Of a DNA stretch of 64,000 bases, positions 1-7,734 are shown piece after piece. Every line of letters starts with the position of its first letter. Position 1 is the stretch's first letter. Both the position numbers and the translations under genes were made by a program. Origin of the DNA: JAFECT01 sp035551675 (GTDB lineage Bacteria; Pseudomonadota; Alphaproteobacteria; Caulobacterales; Caulobacteraceae); the NCBI GenBank assembly GCA_035551675.1, contig DASZMV010000003.1:102303-166302 (forward strand). The letters are read 5' to 3'. Below the pieces are notes generated by a model. The model made no database searches. It saw only the letters and a list, made by a program, of their open reading frames with translations, and was not told the origin of the DNA.

Positions 1-911
1 AAGTGGTGATCGCGGTGAAGGCCTGTTCGGTGAACTATCCCGACGTGCTGATCATCGAGGACAAGTATCAACTGAAGCCGCCGCGCCCCTTCGCGCCGGG
101 CGCCGAGATCGCAGGCGTCATCGAAAGCGTCGGCGAGCATGCGCCGGGGGCCCGCGTCGGCGACCGCGTCATCGCCTTTCCGATGGTGGGCGGCTTTGCG
201 GAGAAGGTCGCGGCGCGGGCCGACACGCTGGTCCCCATGCCGGACACGATGAGCTTCGAGGACGGCGCCTCATTGATCCTTACCTACGCGACCTCGCTGC
301 ATGCGCTGCAGGACCGCGCGAAACTTCAGCACGGCGAGACCCTGCTGGTATTGGGCGCCGGCGGCGGCGTAGGCATCGCCGCGGTCGAACTCGGCAAGGC
401 CATGGGCGCGCATGTGATCGCCGCCGCCTCGTCGCAGGCGAAGGTCGACCTCGCCATCGCCCACGGCGCCGACAAGGGCGTGGTCTATCCGTCGGGACCG
501 TTCGACAAGGACGGACAGAAGGCGCTGGCCGCCCTGTTCAAACAGGCCTGCGGACCCAAGGGCGCGGACGTGATCTACGATCCGGTCGGCGGCGACTATG
601 CCGAGGCCGCGCTACGCGCCATCGCCTGGGAGGGCCGCTTCCTGGTGGTCGGCTTCCCCGCCGGCATCCCGAAGATTCCGCTGAACCTGACACTGTTGAA
701 GGGCTGTCAGATCGTGGGCGTGTTCTGGGGCGGGTTCGTCAACAACCTGCCGGACCACGCCGCCGCCAACACCCGCGAGCTGATCAAGCTCTACATCGAC
801 GGCAAGATCCGGCCCGAGGTTTCCGAACGCTTCCCCTTGGAGCGCGGCGGCGAAGCCATCGCGCGACTGGCCTCACGTCAGGCCTGCGGCAAGATCGTGG
901 TGATCCCATGA
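1..911 (+). CDS. NADPH:quinone oxidoreductase family protein, 5' truncated by window edge
   Basis: The reading frame is open from base 3 and ends at 911. It encodes a medium-chain dehydrogenase/reductase of the zinc-free quinone oxidoreductase type, which moves hydride from NADPH to a quinone or enoyl-type acceptor. The visible part begins in the GroES-like domain (KACSVNYPDVL, PGAEIAGVIESVG) and continues into a Rossmann domain with the dinucleotide loop GAGGGVGIAAVELGKAMGA near visible residue 118. The zinc-binding cysteines of alcohol dehydrogenases are absent. The family usually has about 325 residues, so roughly 20 to 40 N-terminal residues should lie outside the window. The stop overlaps the next gene by 4 bases (ATGA), so it is cotranscribed with two acyl-CoA dehydrogenases and probably acts in the same acyl-CoA catabolic route. 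The substrate is not known. Confidence 0.85.
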   Translation, partial: VVIAVKACSVNYPDVLIIEDKYQLKPPRPFAPGAEIAGVIESVGEHAPGARVGDRVIAFPMVGGFAEKVAARADTLVPMPDTMSFEDGASLILTYATSLHALQDRAKLQHGETLLVLGAGGGVGIAAVELGKAMGAHVIAAASSQAKVDLAIAHGADKGVVYPSGPFDKDGQKALAALFKQACGPKGADVIYDPVGGDYAEAALRAIAWEGRFLVVGFPAGIPKIPLNLTLLKGCQIVGVFWGGFVNNLPDHAAANTRELIKLYIDGKIRPEVSERFPLERGGEAIARLASRQACGKIVVIP

Positions 912-2089
912 GCGACCTCGAAGTCTTCCGCGCCGAGACGCGCGTCTGGCTCGAAGCCAACTGTCCGCCCGAGATGCGCCTGCCGTTCCGCGACGAGGAG
1001 GATCGCTGCTGGGGCGGCCGCACGTGGAAGTTCCAGAGCGAGGCGCAGAAGCAGTGGCTCGAGCGCATGGCCGCGCGCGGCTGGACCGCGCCCGAGTGGC
1101 CGGTCGAACACGGCGGCGGCGGACTTTCGCGCGAGGAGGCCAAGGTGCTGCGCGCGGAGATGCGCCGCATCAAGGCGCGTTCGCCGCTGGACAGTTTCGG
1201 ACTGTGGATGCTGGGACCGGCGTTGCTGAAGTACGGCAGCGAGGAACAGAAGCAACACTATCTGCCCCCGATCGTGCGCGGCGAGATCCGCTGGTGCCAG
1301 GGCTACTCCGAACCCGGCGCGGGCTCGGACCTCGCCAGTTTGCAGACCCGCGCGGAAGATCGCGGTGACCATTTTCTGGTCAACGGCCAAAAGGTCTGGA
1401 CGTCCTACGCTGACAAGGCCGACTGGATCTTCTGCCTGGTGCGCACCAACCCGGAGGCGCCCAAGCACGAAGGCATCAGCTTTGTGCTGTTCGACATGAA
1501 GACGCCGGGCGTTTCGACCAAGCCTATCGTCCTGATTTCCGGCAAGTCGCCGTTCTGCGAGACCTTCTTCGACGACGTGAAGGTGCCCAAAGACCAGCTC
1601 GTGGGCGATCTCAACAAAGGCTGGGACGTCGCGAAATATCTGCTCGGCCACGAGCGCGAAATGATCTCCAACATCGGCGTCATGGACGGCGGCTCGCTCG
1701 GCGCGGTGGCGTCGCGCCAGGCAGGCCTCAGCCGCGATGGCGACAGTTCCGACTATCTGCTGCGCACGGACCTCGCGCGCTTCGACGTCGACGCCGCGGC
1801 CTTCGCTTGCGCGCTCGAGCGCACCGGCGATCTCGCGAGGATCAAGCACGCGCATCCCGCGCTGTCGTCGGTGTTGAAATACTACGGCGCGGTCCTGAAC
1901 AAGCGGCGGCACGAACTGCTGATGAGCGCGGGCGGCGCCGACGCGCTGGAGTGGGAAGGCGAGCGGTCCAAGGACGGACTCGCGGCGCGCTCGTGGCTGC
2001 GCACCAAGGCCAACTCCATCGAGGGCGGCACCGACGAAGTGCAGCTCAACATCATCGCCAAGCGCCTGCTCGGCCTGCCGGGAGCCTGA
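908..2089 (+). CDS. Acyl-CoA dehydrogenase (probable catalytic alpha-type subunit)
   Basis: A 393-residue FAD-dependent acyl-CoA dehydrogenase that introduces the alpha-beta double bond in acyl-CoA. The middle domain carries QGYSEPGAGSDLASLQTRA and the substrate/FAD segment VNGQKVWTSYADKADWIFCL. The C-terminus has SIEGGTDEVQLNIIAKR, where the glutamate aligns with the catalytic base of the YEGT motif in classical enzymes. It overlaps the oxidoreductase upstream by 4 bases and is followed one base later by a second acyl-CoA dehydrogenase. The long N-terminal segment (EANCPPEMRLPFRDEED) resembles enzymes of steroid or branched acyl-CoA degradation. Membership of the family is clear; the acyl substrate is not. 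Confidence 0.9.
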   Translation: MSDLEVFRAETRVWLEANCPPEMRLPFRDEEDRCWGGRTWKFQSEAQKQWLERMAARGWTAPEWPVEHGGGGLSREEAKVLRAEMRRIKARSPLDSFGLWMLGPALLKYGSEEQKQHYLPPIVRGEIRWCQGYSEPGAGSDLASLQTRAEDRGDHFLVNGQKVWTSYADKADWIFCLVRTNPEAPKHEGISFVLFDMKTPGVSTKPIVLISGKSPFCETFFDDVKVPKDQLVGDLNKGWDVAKYLLGHEREMISNIGVMDGGSLGAVASRQAGLSRDGDSSDYLLRTDLARFDVDAAAFACALERTGDLARIKHAHPALSSVLKYYGAVLNKRRHELLMSAGGADALEWEGERSKDGLAARSWLRTKANSIEGGTDEVQLNIIAKRLLGLPGA

Positions 2090-2090
2090 G

Positions 2091-3230
2091 ATGCCGCTGG
2101 TCTTGACCGAAGAACAGGCCCTGCTGCGCGACAGCGCGCGCGGCTATCTGGCCGAACACGCGCCGGTGGCGGCGCTGCGCAAACTGCGCGACAGCCATGA
2201 CGCCGACGGCGTTTCACGCGACCTGTGGCGCGGTTTCGCCGACATGGGCTTCACCGGAGTGCTGGTTCCCGAGAGCCATGGCGGTCTAGGCCTCGGCTGC
2301 GTCGAAGCCGGGGTCGTGATGGAGGAGATCGGGCGCAACCTGACCGCCTCGCCGTTCCTGTCGACGGCCATACTCGCCGCCACCGCGCTCGCCCGCGGCG
2401 GCGGCGACGCGCAAAAAGAAGAATGGCTGCCGCGCATCGCGGCGGGTCAGGTGATCGCGACGCTGGCGGTGGACGAAGGCGCCAAGCACGATCCGGCGAA
2501 GACCGCGCTGAAAGCCGAGCGTTCCGGCAACGGCTTTCGTTTGAACGGCCGCAAGGCCTTCGTGCTCGACGGTCACATCGCCGACCTCGCCGTGGTCGCG
2601 GCGCGCACCGCCGGCGCCGCGGGTGAGACGGACGGCATTACCCTGTTCCTGGTCGATCCGAAGGCGAACGGCGTCGCCGTCGAACGCACCGTCATGGTCG
2701 ACGCGCACAACGCGGCGCGCTTCGAATTCAACGACGTCGAGGTGACGTCCGACGCGGTGCTGGGCGAGATCGACGCGGGCTTTGGTCTGCTCGAAGGCGT
2801 GCTGAACGTGGGCCGCGCCGCGGTCGCCGCCGAGATCACCGGCGTCGGCGACGAAGCCATGGGTCGCACCATCGCCTATCTTAAGGACCGCAAACAGTTC
2901 GGCCGCCAGATCGGCGAATTCCAGGCCCTGCAGCACCGTGCCGCGCACCTGTTCACCGAGCTCGAGATCGCCAAGGCCGTGGTGCTGAAGGCGCTGCAGA
3001 CACTCGATGAAAAATACGACGCGGCGGCTCCCATCGTCTCCGTCGCCAAGGCCAAGGCCGGCCAGGTCGCGACGCTGGCGGTGCAGGAGGCGGTGCAGAT
3101 GCACGGCGGCGTCGGCATGACCGACGAATTCGACATCGGCCTGTTCATGAAGCGCGGCCGGGTGGCGCAGGAACTGTTCGGCGACGCAAACTTCCACGCC
3201 GACCGCGTTGCGCGGCTGAACGGTTATTAG
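2091..3230 (+). CDS. Acyl-CoA dehydrogenase (probable partner subunit)
   Basis: A 379-residue acyl-CoA dehydrogenase fold: N-terminal helical domain (LTEEQALLRDSARGYLAE), beta domain, and C-terminal helices with KDRKQFGRQIGEFQALQH and VQMHGGVGMTDEFDIGLF. In contrast to its neighbour, no YEGT-like segment carrying a catalytic glutamate is visible at the C-terminus, which reads KRGRVAQELFGDANFHADR. Adjacent acyl-CoA dehydrogenase pairs in which only one partner keeps the catalytic glutamate are known to form alpha2beta2 enzymes in steroid side-chain and ring degradation. The one-base gap to the upstream gene supports a joint complex. Heteromer formation here is inferred. Confidence 0.88.
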   Translation: MPLVLTEEQALLRDSARGYLAEHAPVAALRKLRDSHDADGVSRDLWRGFADMGFTGVLVPESHGGLGLGCVEAGVVMEEIGRNLTASPFLSTAILAATALARGGGDAQKEEWLPRIAAGQVIATLAVDEGAKHDPAKTALKAERSGNGFRLNGRKAFVLDGHIADLAVVAARTAGAAGETDGITLFLVDPKANGVAVERTVMVDAHNAARFEFNDVEVTSDAVLGEIDAGFGLLEGVLNVGRAAVAAEITGVGDEAMGRTIAYLKDRKQFGRQIGEFQALQHRAAHLFTELEIAKAVVLKALQTLDEKYDAAAPIVSVAKAKAGQVATLAVQEAVQMHGGVGMTDEFDIGLFMKRGRVAQELFGDANFHADRVARLNGY

Positions 3231-3290
3231 GAAATCACAAAAGCCGGTAAGATTTTCATCGGGGGTGCGGGTTCCGGCGACGCTAAAGAA

Positions 3291-3489
3291 TTGAACCACG
3301 AACCTCACGAACCACACGAACGGCTGTCGGCCCGCGCGGCGGATGCACCGTCTCGTCAATTGTCGCGCCGCGCCTAAAGTCCCTGATCGAATCTCCGGCG
3401 CGAAGCGCCAGTCAGGGAAACCGCGTCTGCGACGCGGAAGAACAATCTCGTTCGTGTGGTTCGTGAGGTTCGTGAGGTTCGTGGTTCAA
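3291..3489. repeat. Intergenic inverted-repeat element, arm family A (CACGAACCN)
   Basis: The left arm at 3291-3322 reads TTGAACCACGAACC and continues as 9-base units with core CACGAA. The right arm at 3450-3489 is its reverse complement with one extra 9-base unit. The roughly 125 bases between the arms hold short palindromes such as GGCGCGAAGCGCC. The element lies between convergent genes, and the last bases of the right arm supply the stop codon of the hydrolase on the minus strand. A pyrimidine tract follows the right arm. It probably forms a long hairpin acting as a bidirectional terminator, and is a member of a dispersed family in this window. Confidence 0.85.
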
Positions 3490-4304
3490 TCTTCTTTTTC
3501 CACCATCTCCGCGATGCGCCCCACCATAGCCGAGTTCGGATCGGCCAAGGGTGCGATCACCGTGAAGTGGTTGGCGTCGGGGACGGTTTCGTAGCGGGTC
3601 GACACGCCCTGGGCGGCCCAGGTCTGGGCGATGGTTTCGCTCTGGCGGTGGTATTCGTAGCTTTCGGCGCCGCCGACGATGGCGTCCAGGGTCGTGCCCG
3701 GCTTAGCCTTCCAGTGCAGCGGACTGAGCCGCCGCGCCTCGCGCGGGATCAGTTTCAACGCCCCGTTCACTGAGGTGCCCACCAGGGGTTCGAGGTCGAA
3801 CAAGCCCGAGATGGCGTAGGCCGAACGCGCGACCTGCTTCGGCAAGCCCGGGTCGATCATCGCCCAGTCGGTCGCTAACAGACACGCCGCAAGGTGGCCG
3901 CCGGCGGAGTGACCCGCAACCACGATGGATTTGCCGCTACGTTCATACAAGGTGCGCGACGCCTGGCGCATCTGGCCGACGATGCGGTCGAGCGGCACGT
4001 TCGGACAGAGGTCATAGCTGGTGACCGCGACGCTGATCCCACGCCCGTTCAGGCCGCGCGCCATGTGACTGAACACCGACTTGTCGAGCGCCTGCCAGTA
4101 GCCGCCGTGAATGAACAGCACGACCGGTCCGTCGCCCGCCTCGAACAGATCGAAACGCTCGCGCCCGCCCGAGCCGTAGGCGACCTCCACCGGCGGTTTC
4201 TCGGCGCGATAGGTCGCGGCGTCCCTGCCCCAGCCGCCCATGATCTGCGGATGCTGGGGCACCCGGGCGCGGTTGTTGTATTCGGCCTCGTAGTCGCGCG
4301 GCAT
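3486..4304 (-). CDS. Alpha/beta hydrolase, kynurenine formamidase-like
   Basis: A 272-residue alpha/beta hydrolase. The oxyanion-hole motif HGGYW near residue 70 and the nucleophile elbow GHSAGG near residue 130, with a late histidine in DANHFTVI, form the pattern of the arylformamidase subgroup, which hydrolyses N-formylkynurenine or small carbamate/formamide substrates. It starts one base after the stop of the KDPG aldolase gene, so the two form an operon. No other tryptophan catabolic genes are in the window, so the true substrate is uncertain. Its TGA stop falls inside the right arm of the intergenic inverted repeat, giving a C-terminus of VEKED. Confidence 0.8.
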   Translation of the reverse strand: MPRDYEAEYNNRARVPQHPQIMGGWGRDAATYRAEKPPVEVAYGSGGRERFDLFEAGDGPVVLFIHGGYWQALDKSVFSHMARGLNGRGISVAVTSYDLCPNVPLDRIVGQMRQASRTLYERSGKSIVVAGHSAGGHLAACLLATDWAMIDPGLPKQVARSAYAISGLFDLEPLVGTSVNGALKLIPREARRLSPLHWKAKPGTTLDAIVGGAESYEYHRQSETIAQTWAAQGVSTRYETVPDANHFTVIAPLADPNSAMVGRIAEMVEKED

Positions 4305-4305
4305 C

Positions 4306-4950
4306 TCAGCCCGCCTTCAGTGCCGTGACGGACTCGCGCGCGATGGTCTCGATCGCACCCCAGTCGCCCGCGTCCATCGCCGCCTGCGGCGCCAGCCACG
4401 AACCGCCGACGCAGAGCACGTTGTCCAGCGCCAGGAACGCCGCCGCGGTGTCGCGCGCGACGCCGCCGGTCGGACAGAACTTCACGCCGCCGAACGGGCC
4501 AGCGAAGGCTTTAAGCAGCTCGATGCCGCCCACCGGTACGGCGGGAAATAATTTGAAGCGGTCGTAGCCGTGCTCGAGCCCGGTCACGATCTCCGACGCG
4601 GTCGCCACGCCGGGGAGCAGCGGCAGGTCCATATCCTTGGCCGCTTGCAACAGCGTCGGGGTCAGTCCCGGCGACACGCCGAACTTCGCGCCCGCAGCCT
4701 TGGCGGCTTCGATGTCCTTGGGCGACAGCAGGGTGCCGGCGCCGACCAGCGCATCGCCCGCCTCGGCCGAGGCCGCGCGAATGGCCTCGAGCGCCTGATC
4801 GGTGCGCAGCGTGATCTCCACCACCGGCACGCCGCCGGCGAAGAGCGCCTTGGCCATCGGCGCGGCTTGGCGCCAATACTTGATCACCACCACCGGGATC
4901 AGGGGCGAGCGGCGCATCAGGGCGTCGACGGCGGAAGACATCACGGTCAT
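4306..4950 (-). CDS. eda: 2-dehydro-3-deoxyphosphogluconate (KDPG/KHG) aldolase
   Basis: A 214-residue class I aldolase that cleaves KDPG to pyruvate and glyceraldehyde 3-phosphate in the Entner-Doudoroff pathway. VEITLRT carries the catalytic glutamate, and RFKLFPA near residue 130 carries the Schiff-base lysine. GAGTLL and CPTGGV form the rest of the TIM barrel active site. Length fits the family. An alternative ATG lies three codons in (MSSAV). It is first in a two-gene unit with the formamidase-like hydrolase and is divergent from lepB across 150 bases. The other Entner-Doudoroff genes are not in the window. Confidence 0.92.
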   Translation of the reverse strand: MTVMSSAVDALMRRSPLIPVVVIKYWRQAAPMAKALFAGGVPVVEITLRTDQALEAIRAASAEAGDALVGAGTLLSPKDIEAAKAAGAKFGVSPGLTPTLLQAAKDMDLPLLPGVATASEIVTGLEHGYDRFKLFPAVPVGGIELLKAFAGPFGGVKFCPTGGVARDTAAAFLALDNVLCVGGSWLAPQAAMDAGDWGAIETIARESVTALKAG

Positions 4951-5100
4951 GCCCGCCGCTTGCGCGATCAGGGCCCAAAAGGCAAGCCGCCGGCCTGTCC
5001 GGACACGATTTCAGGGCCGTCCGGACAAGGAAACGCGTGCGTCGGGCGGCGCCGGGGCCGAGCGTCGCGGCCAGGATTTCCCCTCACCCGGACCAAGCCC

Positions 5101-5871
5101 ATGACCGATGCCGCCGAGCCTTCCGCCGAGCCCGAAACCCTGCTCGCTCAGATCAAGGACATCGCCAAGACCGTCGGCGCGGCGTTGCTGGTTACACTGG
5201 TCCTGCGCGTGGTGGTCTTTCAGCCGTTCACCATCCCGTCCGACTCGATGGAGCCGTTGCTGTTGAAGGGCGACTATCTGATCCTGTGGAAAGGGAGCTA
5301 CGGCTGGAGCCGGTATTCCATCCCGTTCGATCCGCCGCTGTTCCACGGGCGCTTGTTCGACCGCTCGCCCAAGCGCGGCGACGTCGTGGTGTTCAAGCAC
5401 GAGATGGGCGGCAAGCGGACCGACTACATCAAGCGCGTGATCGGCCTGCCCGGGGACCGGGTGCAGGTGATCACCTCACGCCTCTACATCAACGGCGCGG
5501 CGGTGAAGCGGCAGATCCTGGGCCCCGCGACCGACCCCGACGATCCGTCGCGTAGGGTGACGCGCGTGCGCGAAAGTTTGCCTGACGGGCGCCGCTGGAT
5601 CACGTTCATTGAAGATGCCGACCGCGAAGGCGAGACCACCGGCGTCTATGTGGTGCCGAAGGACCGGCTCTTCGTCATGGGCGACAACCGCGACAACTCG
5701 CTCGACAGCCGCTGGCCGCAGGGCGTCGGCATGGGCTTTATTCCCAAGGATGAGGTCGAAGGACGCGCGGCGTTCGTGCTGGCGTCCTGGCGCGGCGGCG
5801 CGAGCCTGTGGAAGCCGTGGACCTGGTTCACCCGCTTCAATCCGACGCGCATGTTCAAGAGCCTCGGCTGA
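5101..5871 (+). CDS. lepB: Signal peptidase I
   Basis: A 256-residue membrane-anchored serine protease that removes signal peptides from exported proteins. The start chosen is ATG at 5101 (MTDAAEPSAEPE); the frame is open further upstream but that part reads as non-coding. One transmembrane segment (VGAALLVTLVLRVVVF) leads into the catalytic serine motif PSDSMEPLL. The general-base lysine lies in TDYIKRVIGLPGDRV, and box E is VMGDNRDNSLDSRWP. Catalytic domain on the periplasmic side. It stands alone between the divergent eda and a convergent EF-hand gene whose stop is 5 bases away. In many relatives lepB sits next to rnc; that is not so here. Confidence 0.95.
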   Translation: MTDAAEPSAEPETLLAQIKDIAKTVGAALLVTLVLRVVVFQPFTIPSDSMEPLLLKGDYLILWKGSYGWSRYSIPFDPPLFHGRLFDRSPKRGDVVVFKHEMGGKRTDYIKRVIGLPGDRVQVITSRLYINGAAVKRQILGPATDPDDPSRRVTRVRESLPDGRRWITFIEDADREGETTGVYVVPKDRLFVMGDNRDNSLDSRWPQGVGMGFIPKDEVEGRAAFVLASWRGGASLWKPWTWFTRFNPTRMFKSLG

Positions 5872-5876
5872 ACGAC

Positions 5877-6362
5877 TCAGCGCCCGGCGTAGCGGCGGAA
5901 TTCGCGAAGGCTGATCTTACCGTTACGGTCGGCGTCGATGCGGTCGAAGCTCTCGCGCAGGATGCGCGCCTTCAGGTCCGGCGAGAGGCGCCGGGACTCC
6001 GCGAGCGGCAGCGTCGGCCCGACGTCCAGCGCGATCTCGGGTCTCGCCGCGCGTGAGAATTCCGCGAACGAGATCTCGCCGTCGTGGTTCGCGTCGATCT
6101 GCGCGAAGCTGGCGGACACGCTGGCGCGGGCGAGCGCCGGTTCGGCGACCGCCGTTGCCGCGATCAGCGCACCGATGACGAGGCCGATGCGGATCGCCAG
6201 ACGCTTGCGATCACGTTTGCGGGCGCCGCCCTCCAGATAGCTGGCGATGAAGCCGCGCAGCTCCTCGCTGGCGGAGCGGCCGGCGTCGCGGCATCGCGCC
6301 ATGAAGGCCTGTTTGGTCTCGTACGGCAGACGCAGCTCGAGGGTTTCGGTCTTCTTCGACAT
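5877..6362 (-). CDS. Small membrane protein with ribbon-helix-helix-like N-terminus and two EF-hands
   Basis: A 161-residue protein with an unusual domain order. Residues 5-44 (LELRLPYETKQAFMARCRDAG) look like a ribbon-helix-helix or Arc/ParD-type DNA-binding segment. A basic stretch and one transmembrane helix follow at 56-74 (IRIGLVIGALIAATAVA). The outer part has two canonical EF-hand loops: DANHDGEISFAE (90-101) and DADRNGKISLRE (143-154). The layout would place calcium-binding EF-hands in the periplasm and the DNA-binding-like part in the cytoplasm. No toxin gene is adjacent, so a plain antitoxin role is unlikely. Function is unknown; a membrane-bound calcium-responsive regulator is an inference. 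Confidence 0.75.
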   Translation of the reverse strand: MSKKTETLELRLPYETKQAFMARCRDAGRSASEELRGFIASYLEGGARKRDRKRLAIRIGLVIGALIAATAVAEPALARASVSASFAQIDANHDGEISFAEFSRAARPEIALDVGPTLPLAESRRLSPDLKARILRESFDRIDADRNGKISLREFRRYAGR

Positions 6363-6410
6363 CGGATCGGCTCCGCAACGGTCACCGCCGATTGTGTCCG
6401 TGCGCCAGGC

Positions 6411-6445
6411 AAAAACAAGGCCGCACCCGTTAAGGCGCGGCCTTG
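6411..6445 (-). terminator. Intrinsic terminator downstream of phyR
   Basis: Read on the minus strand, the inverted repeat CAAGGCCGC / GCGGCCTTG encloses a 12-base loop and is followed by TTTTTG. The hairpin spans 6416-6445 and the T-run 6411-6415. It lies 20 bases beyond the phyR stop, the expected place for a rho-independent terminator. Confidence 0.8.
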
Positions 6446-6465
6446 GACTAGTGGCTGAGGCGCTT

Positions 6466-7263
6466 TCAGGCCGCTTCGCGCGCTCTCGCCGGATGGAAGA
6501 ACAGCGCCTGGCCGATGGCCGCCTTCACGGTCTCCGGCTGGAACGGCTTGGTGATCAGGAAGGTCGGCTCGGGCCGCTCGCCAGTGAGCAGGCGTTCGGG
6601 GAAGGCGGTGATGAAGATCACCGGCACGTCGTAGCTGGCGAGGATATCCTTCACCGCGTCGATGCCCGACGAGCCGTCGGCCAGCTGGATGTCGGCCAGG
6701 ACCAGACCCGGACGGTGACGGGCGACGGCGTCCAGCGCCTCGTGGTGGGTGGCGGCCACTTCGGTGACGCGGTGTCCGAGTTCGCGGACCAAGGCATCCA
6801 AGTCGGCGGCGATCACCGGTTCGTCCTCGATGATCAAGACATCGGTGGCCAGTTCGGCGTCGATTTCCGCCTGGGCCTGGGCGATCAGCTTGTGGATCTC
6901 GGCCTCGTCGGCATCGAGCACCTGGGCGGCCTCGGTGGGGGTGAAGCCCTCCAGCGCGGTCAGCAGGAAGGCCTGGCGCGAGCGGGGCGGGATGCGCAAC
7001 AGCCGCCGCGCGGTTGGGTCCTTCAGCTCCTGGCCGGTTTCATCGCCCTCTAGCTTGGCCCCGCTGGAGGACCAGACCACGTGGAAGACGTGATAGAGCG
7101 CGACCCGCGGGGTCATGTGGGGCTGGAGGTTCTGCTCGCCGGCCGCCAGGGCCTCGAGCGCCACCCGCACGTAGCGGTCCCCGGTCGCCTGATCTCCCGT
7201 CAGCGCCCGAGCATAGCGACGGACGTAGGGCAGATGGGGCGCCAGTTTGACCAATAAACTCAT
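6466..7263 (-). CDS. phyR: General stress response anti-anti-sigma factor PhyR
   Basis: A 265-residue response regulator with an N-terminal sigma-factor-like domain (about 1-135, with an ECF region 4-like part RLLRIPPRSRQAFLLTALEG) and a C-terminal receiver. Phosphoacceptor Asp191 lies in VLADIQLADG, with acidic residues E146/D147, Thr219 in the FITAFPERL signature and Lys239 in ITKPF. When phosphorylated, PhyR sequesters NepR and frees EcfG. The start is ATG at 7263, with GGGGAG about 8 bases upstream; the frame is open further but lacks a ribosome site there. It is divergent from nepR-ecfG and preceded by its own EcfG-type promoter, giving positive feedback. Confidence 0.96.
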   Translation of the reverse strand: MSLLVKLAPHLPYVRRYARALTGDQATGDRYVRVALEALAAGEQNLQPHMTPRVALYHVFHVVWSSSGAKLEGDETGQELKDPTARRLLRIPPRSRQAFLLTALEGFTPTEAAQVLDADEAEIHKLIAQAQAEIDAELATDVLIIEDEPVIAADLDALVRELGHRVTEVAATHHEALDAVARHRPGLVLADIQLADGSSGIDAVKDILASYDVPVIFITAFPERLLTGERPEPTFLITKPFQPETVKAAIGQALFFHPARAREAA

Positions 7264-7373
7264 AGAGATAACTCCCCGACGGCCGTTTATGTGCAGCCAG
7301 GACCACACCCGGTCCCGGTGGTTATCGGGCAGGCGACCGCATCGGCCGCTGCGTCCGAACCCCGTGAGCCCAG

Positions 7374-7398
7374 AACGGCTTGCCGGCCGGTTGGTTCC
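7374..7398 (-). promoter_or_regulatory. EcfG-type promoter for phyR
   Basis: Minus strand: GGAAC at 7398-7394, a 16-base spacer, then CGTT at 7377-7374. This matches the alphaproteobacterial general stress response consensus GGAAC-N16/17-CGTT. It faces phyR and ends 110 bases upstream of its start codon. Confidence 0.8.
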
Positions 7399-7440
7399 TC
7401 GACGGGGAGGCGAGCTTAGCATTACTATCGTTCCAATGAG

Positions 7441-7465
7441 GGAACCCGTTCATAGATGTCGCGTT
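7441..7465 (+). promoter_or_regulatory. EcfG-type promoter for nepR-ecfG
   Basis: GGAAC at 7441-7445, a 16-base spacer, and CGTT at 7462-7465. This is a full match to the EcfG consensus and faces nepR, whose start is 60 bases downstream. With the mirror promoter for phyR it makes a divergent autoregulated control region. Confidence 0.82.
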
Positions 7466-7524
7466 TCCACCTCAAGCGCCGGGGTTAATCCGGCGCTCCG
7501 GGCGGGGTGCGCGCAGTGGACAGC

Positions 7525-7734
7525 ATGATCGATCGAAAACTTCAGCCGCGTTCAGGCAAGCCGCGTCCGGCCGAAGGGCCGCGTTCCGAGGGTGAGGAGG
7601 CGCGGCTGCGCCAGCAGGCGATCGGCGTGGGCCTGCGCCACATGTTCGACCAGGTGGTCAACGAGCCGGTGCCCGATGAGTTTCTGGACATTCTGCGTAA
7701 CGCGGACCTCGCCGGCAAAGAGGCCGGCGAATGA
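7525..7734 (+). CDS. nepR: Anti-sigma factor NepR
   Basis: A 69-residue anti-sigma factor that holds EcfG inactive until phosphorylated PhyR displaces it. The diagnostic core is GVGLRHMFDQVVNEPVPDEF followed by LDIL. The start taken is ATG at 7525 (MIDRKLQPR); a GTG six codons earlier at 7507 is possible. The N-terminus is basic and disordered, as usual for the family. Its stop overlaps the ecfG start by 4 bases (ATGA), so inhibitor and sigma factor are translationally coupled. The transcript begins at the EcfG promoter at 7441-7465. Confidence 0.93.
   Translation: MIDRKLQPRSGKPRPAEGPRSEGEEARLRQQAIGVGLRHMFDQVVNEPVPDEFLDILRNADLAGKEAGE

Noticed and set aside
878..1912. 344-codon minus-strand frame opposite the first acyl-CoA dehydrogenase
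   Set aside because: It is antisense to a well-supported gene and has typical shadow composition (rich in Arg, Ala, His, Val).
3343..3594. Small open frames over the inverted repeats, giving peptides such as FVWFVRFVRFVV or KNTKSTK
   Set aside because: The peptides result from the 9-base periodicity of the repeat arms, recur at several loci and have no ribosome site.
5877..6362. Antitoxin of a toxin-antitoxin pair
   Set aside because: The N-terminus is ribbon-helix-helix-like, but the rest is a membrane helix and EF-hands, and no toxin gene is adjacent.
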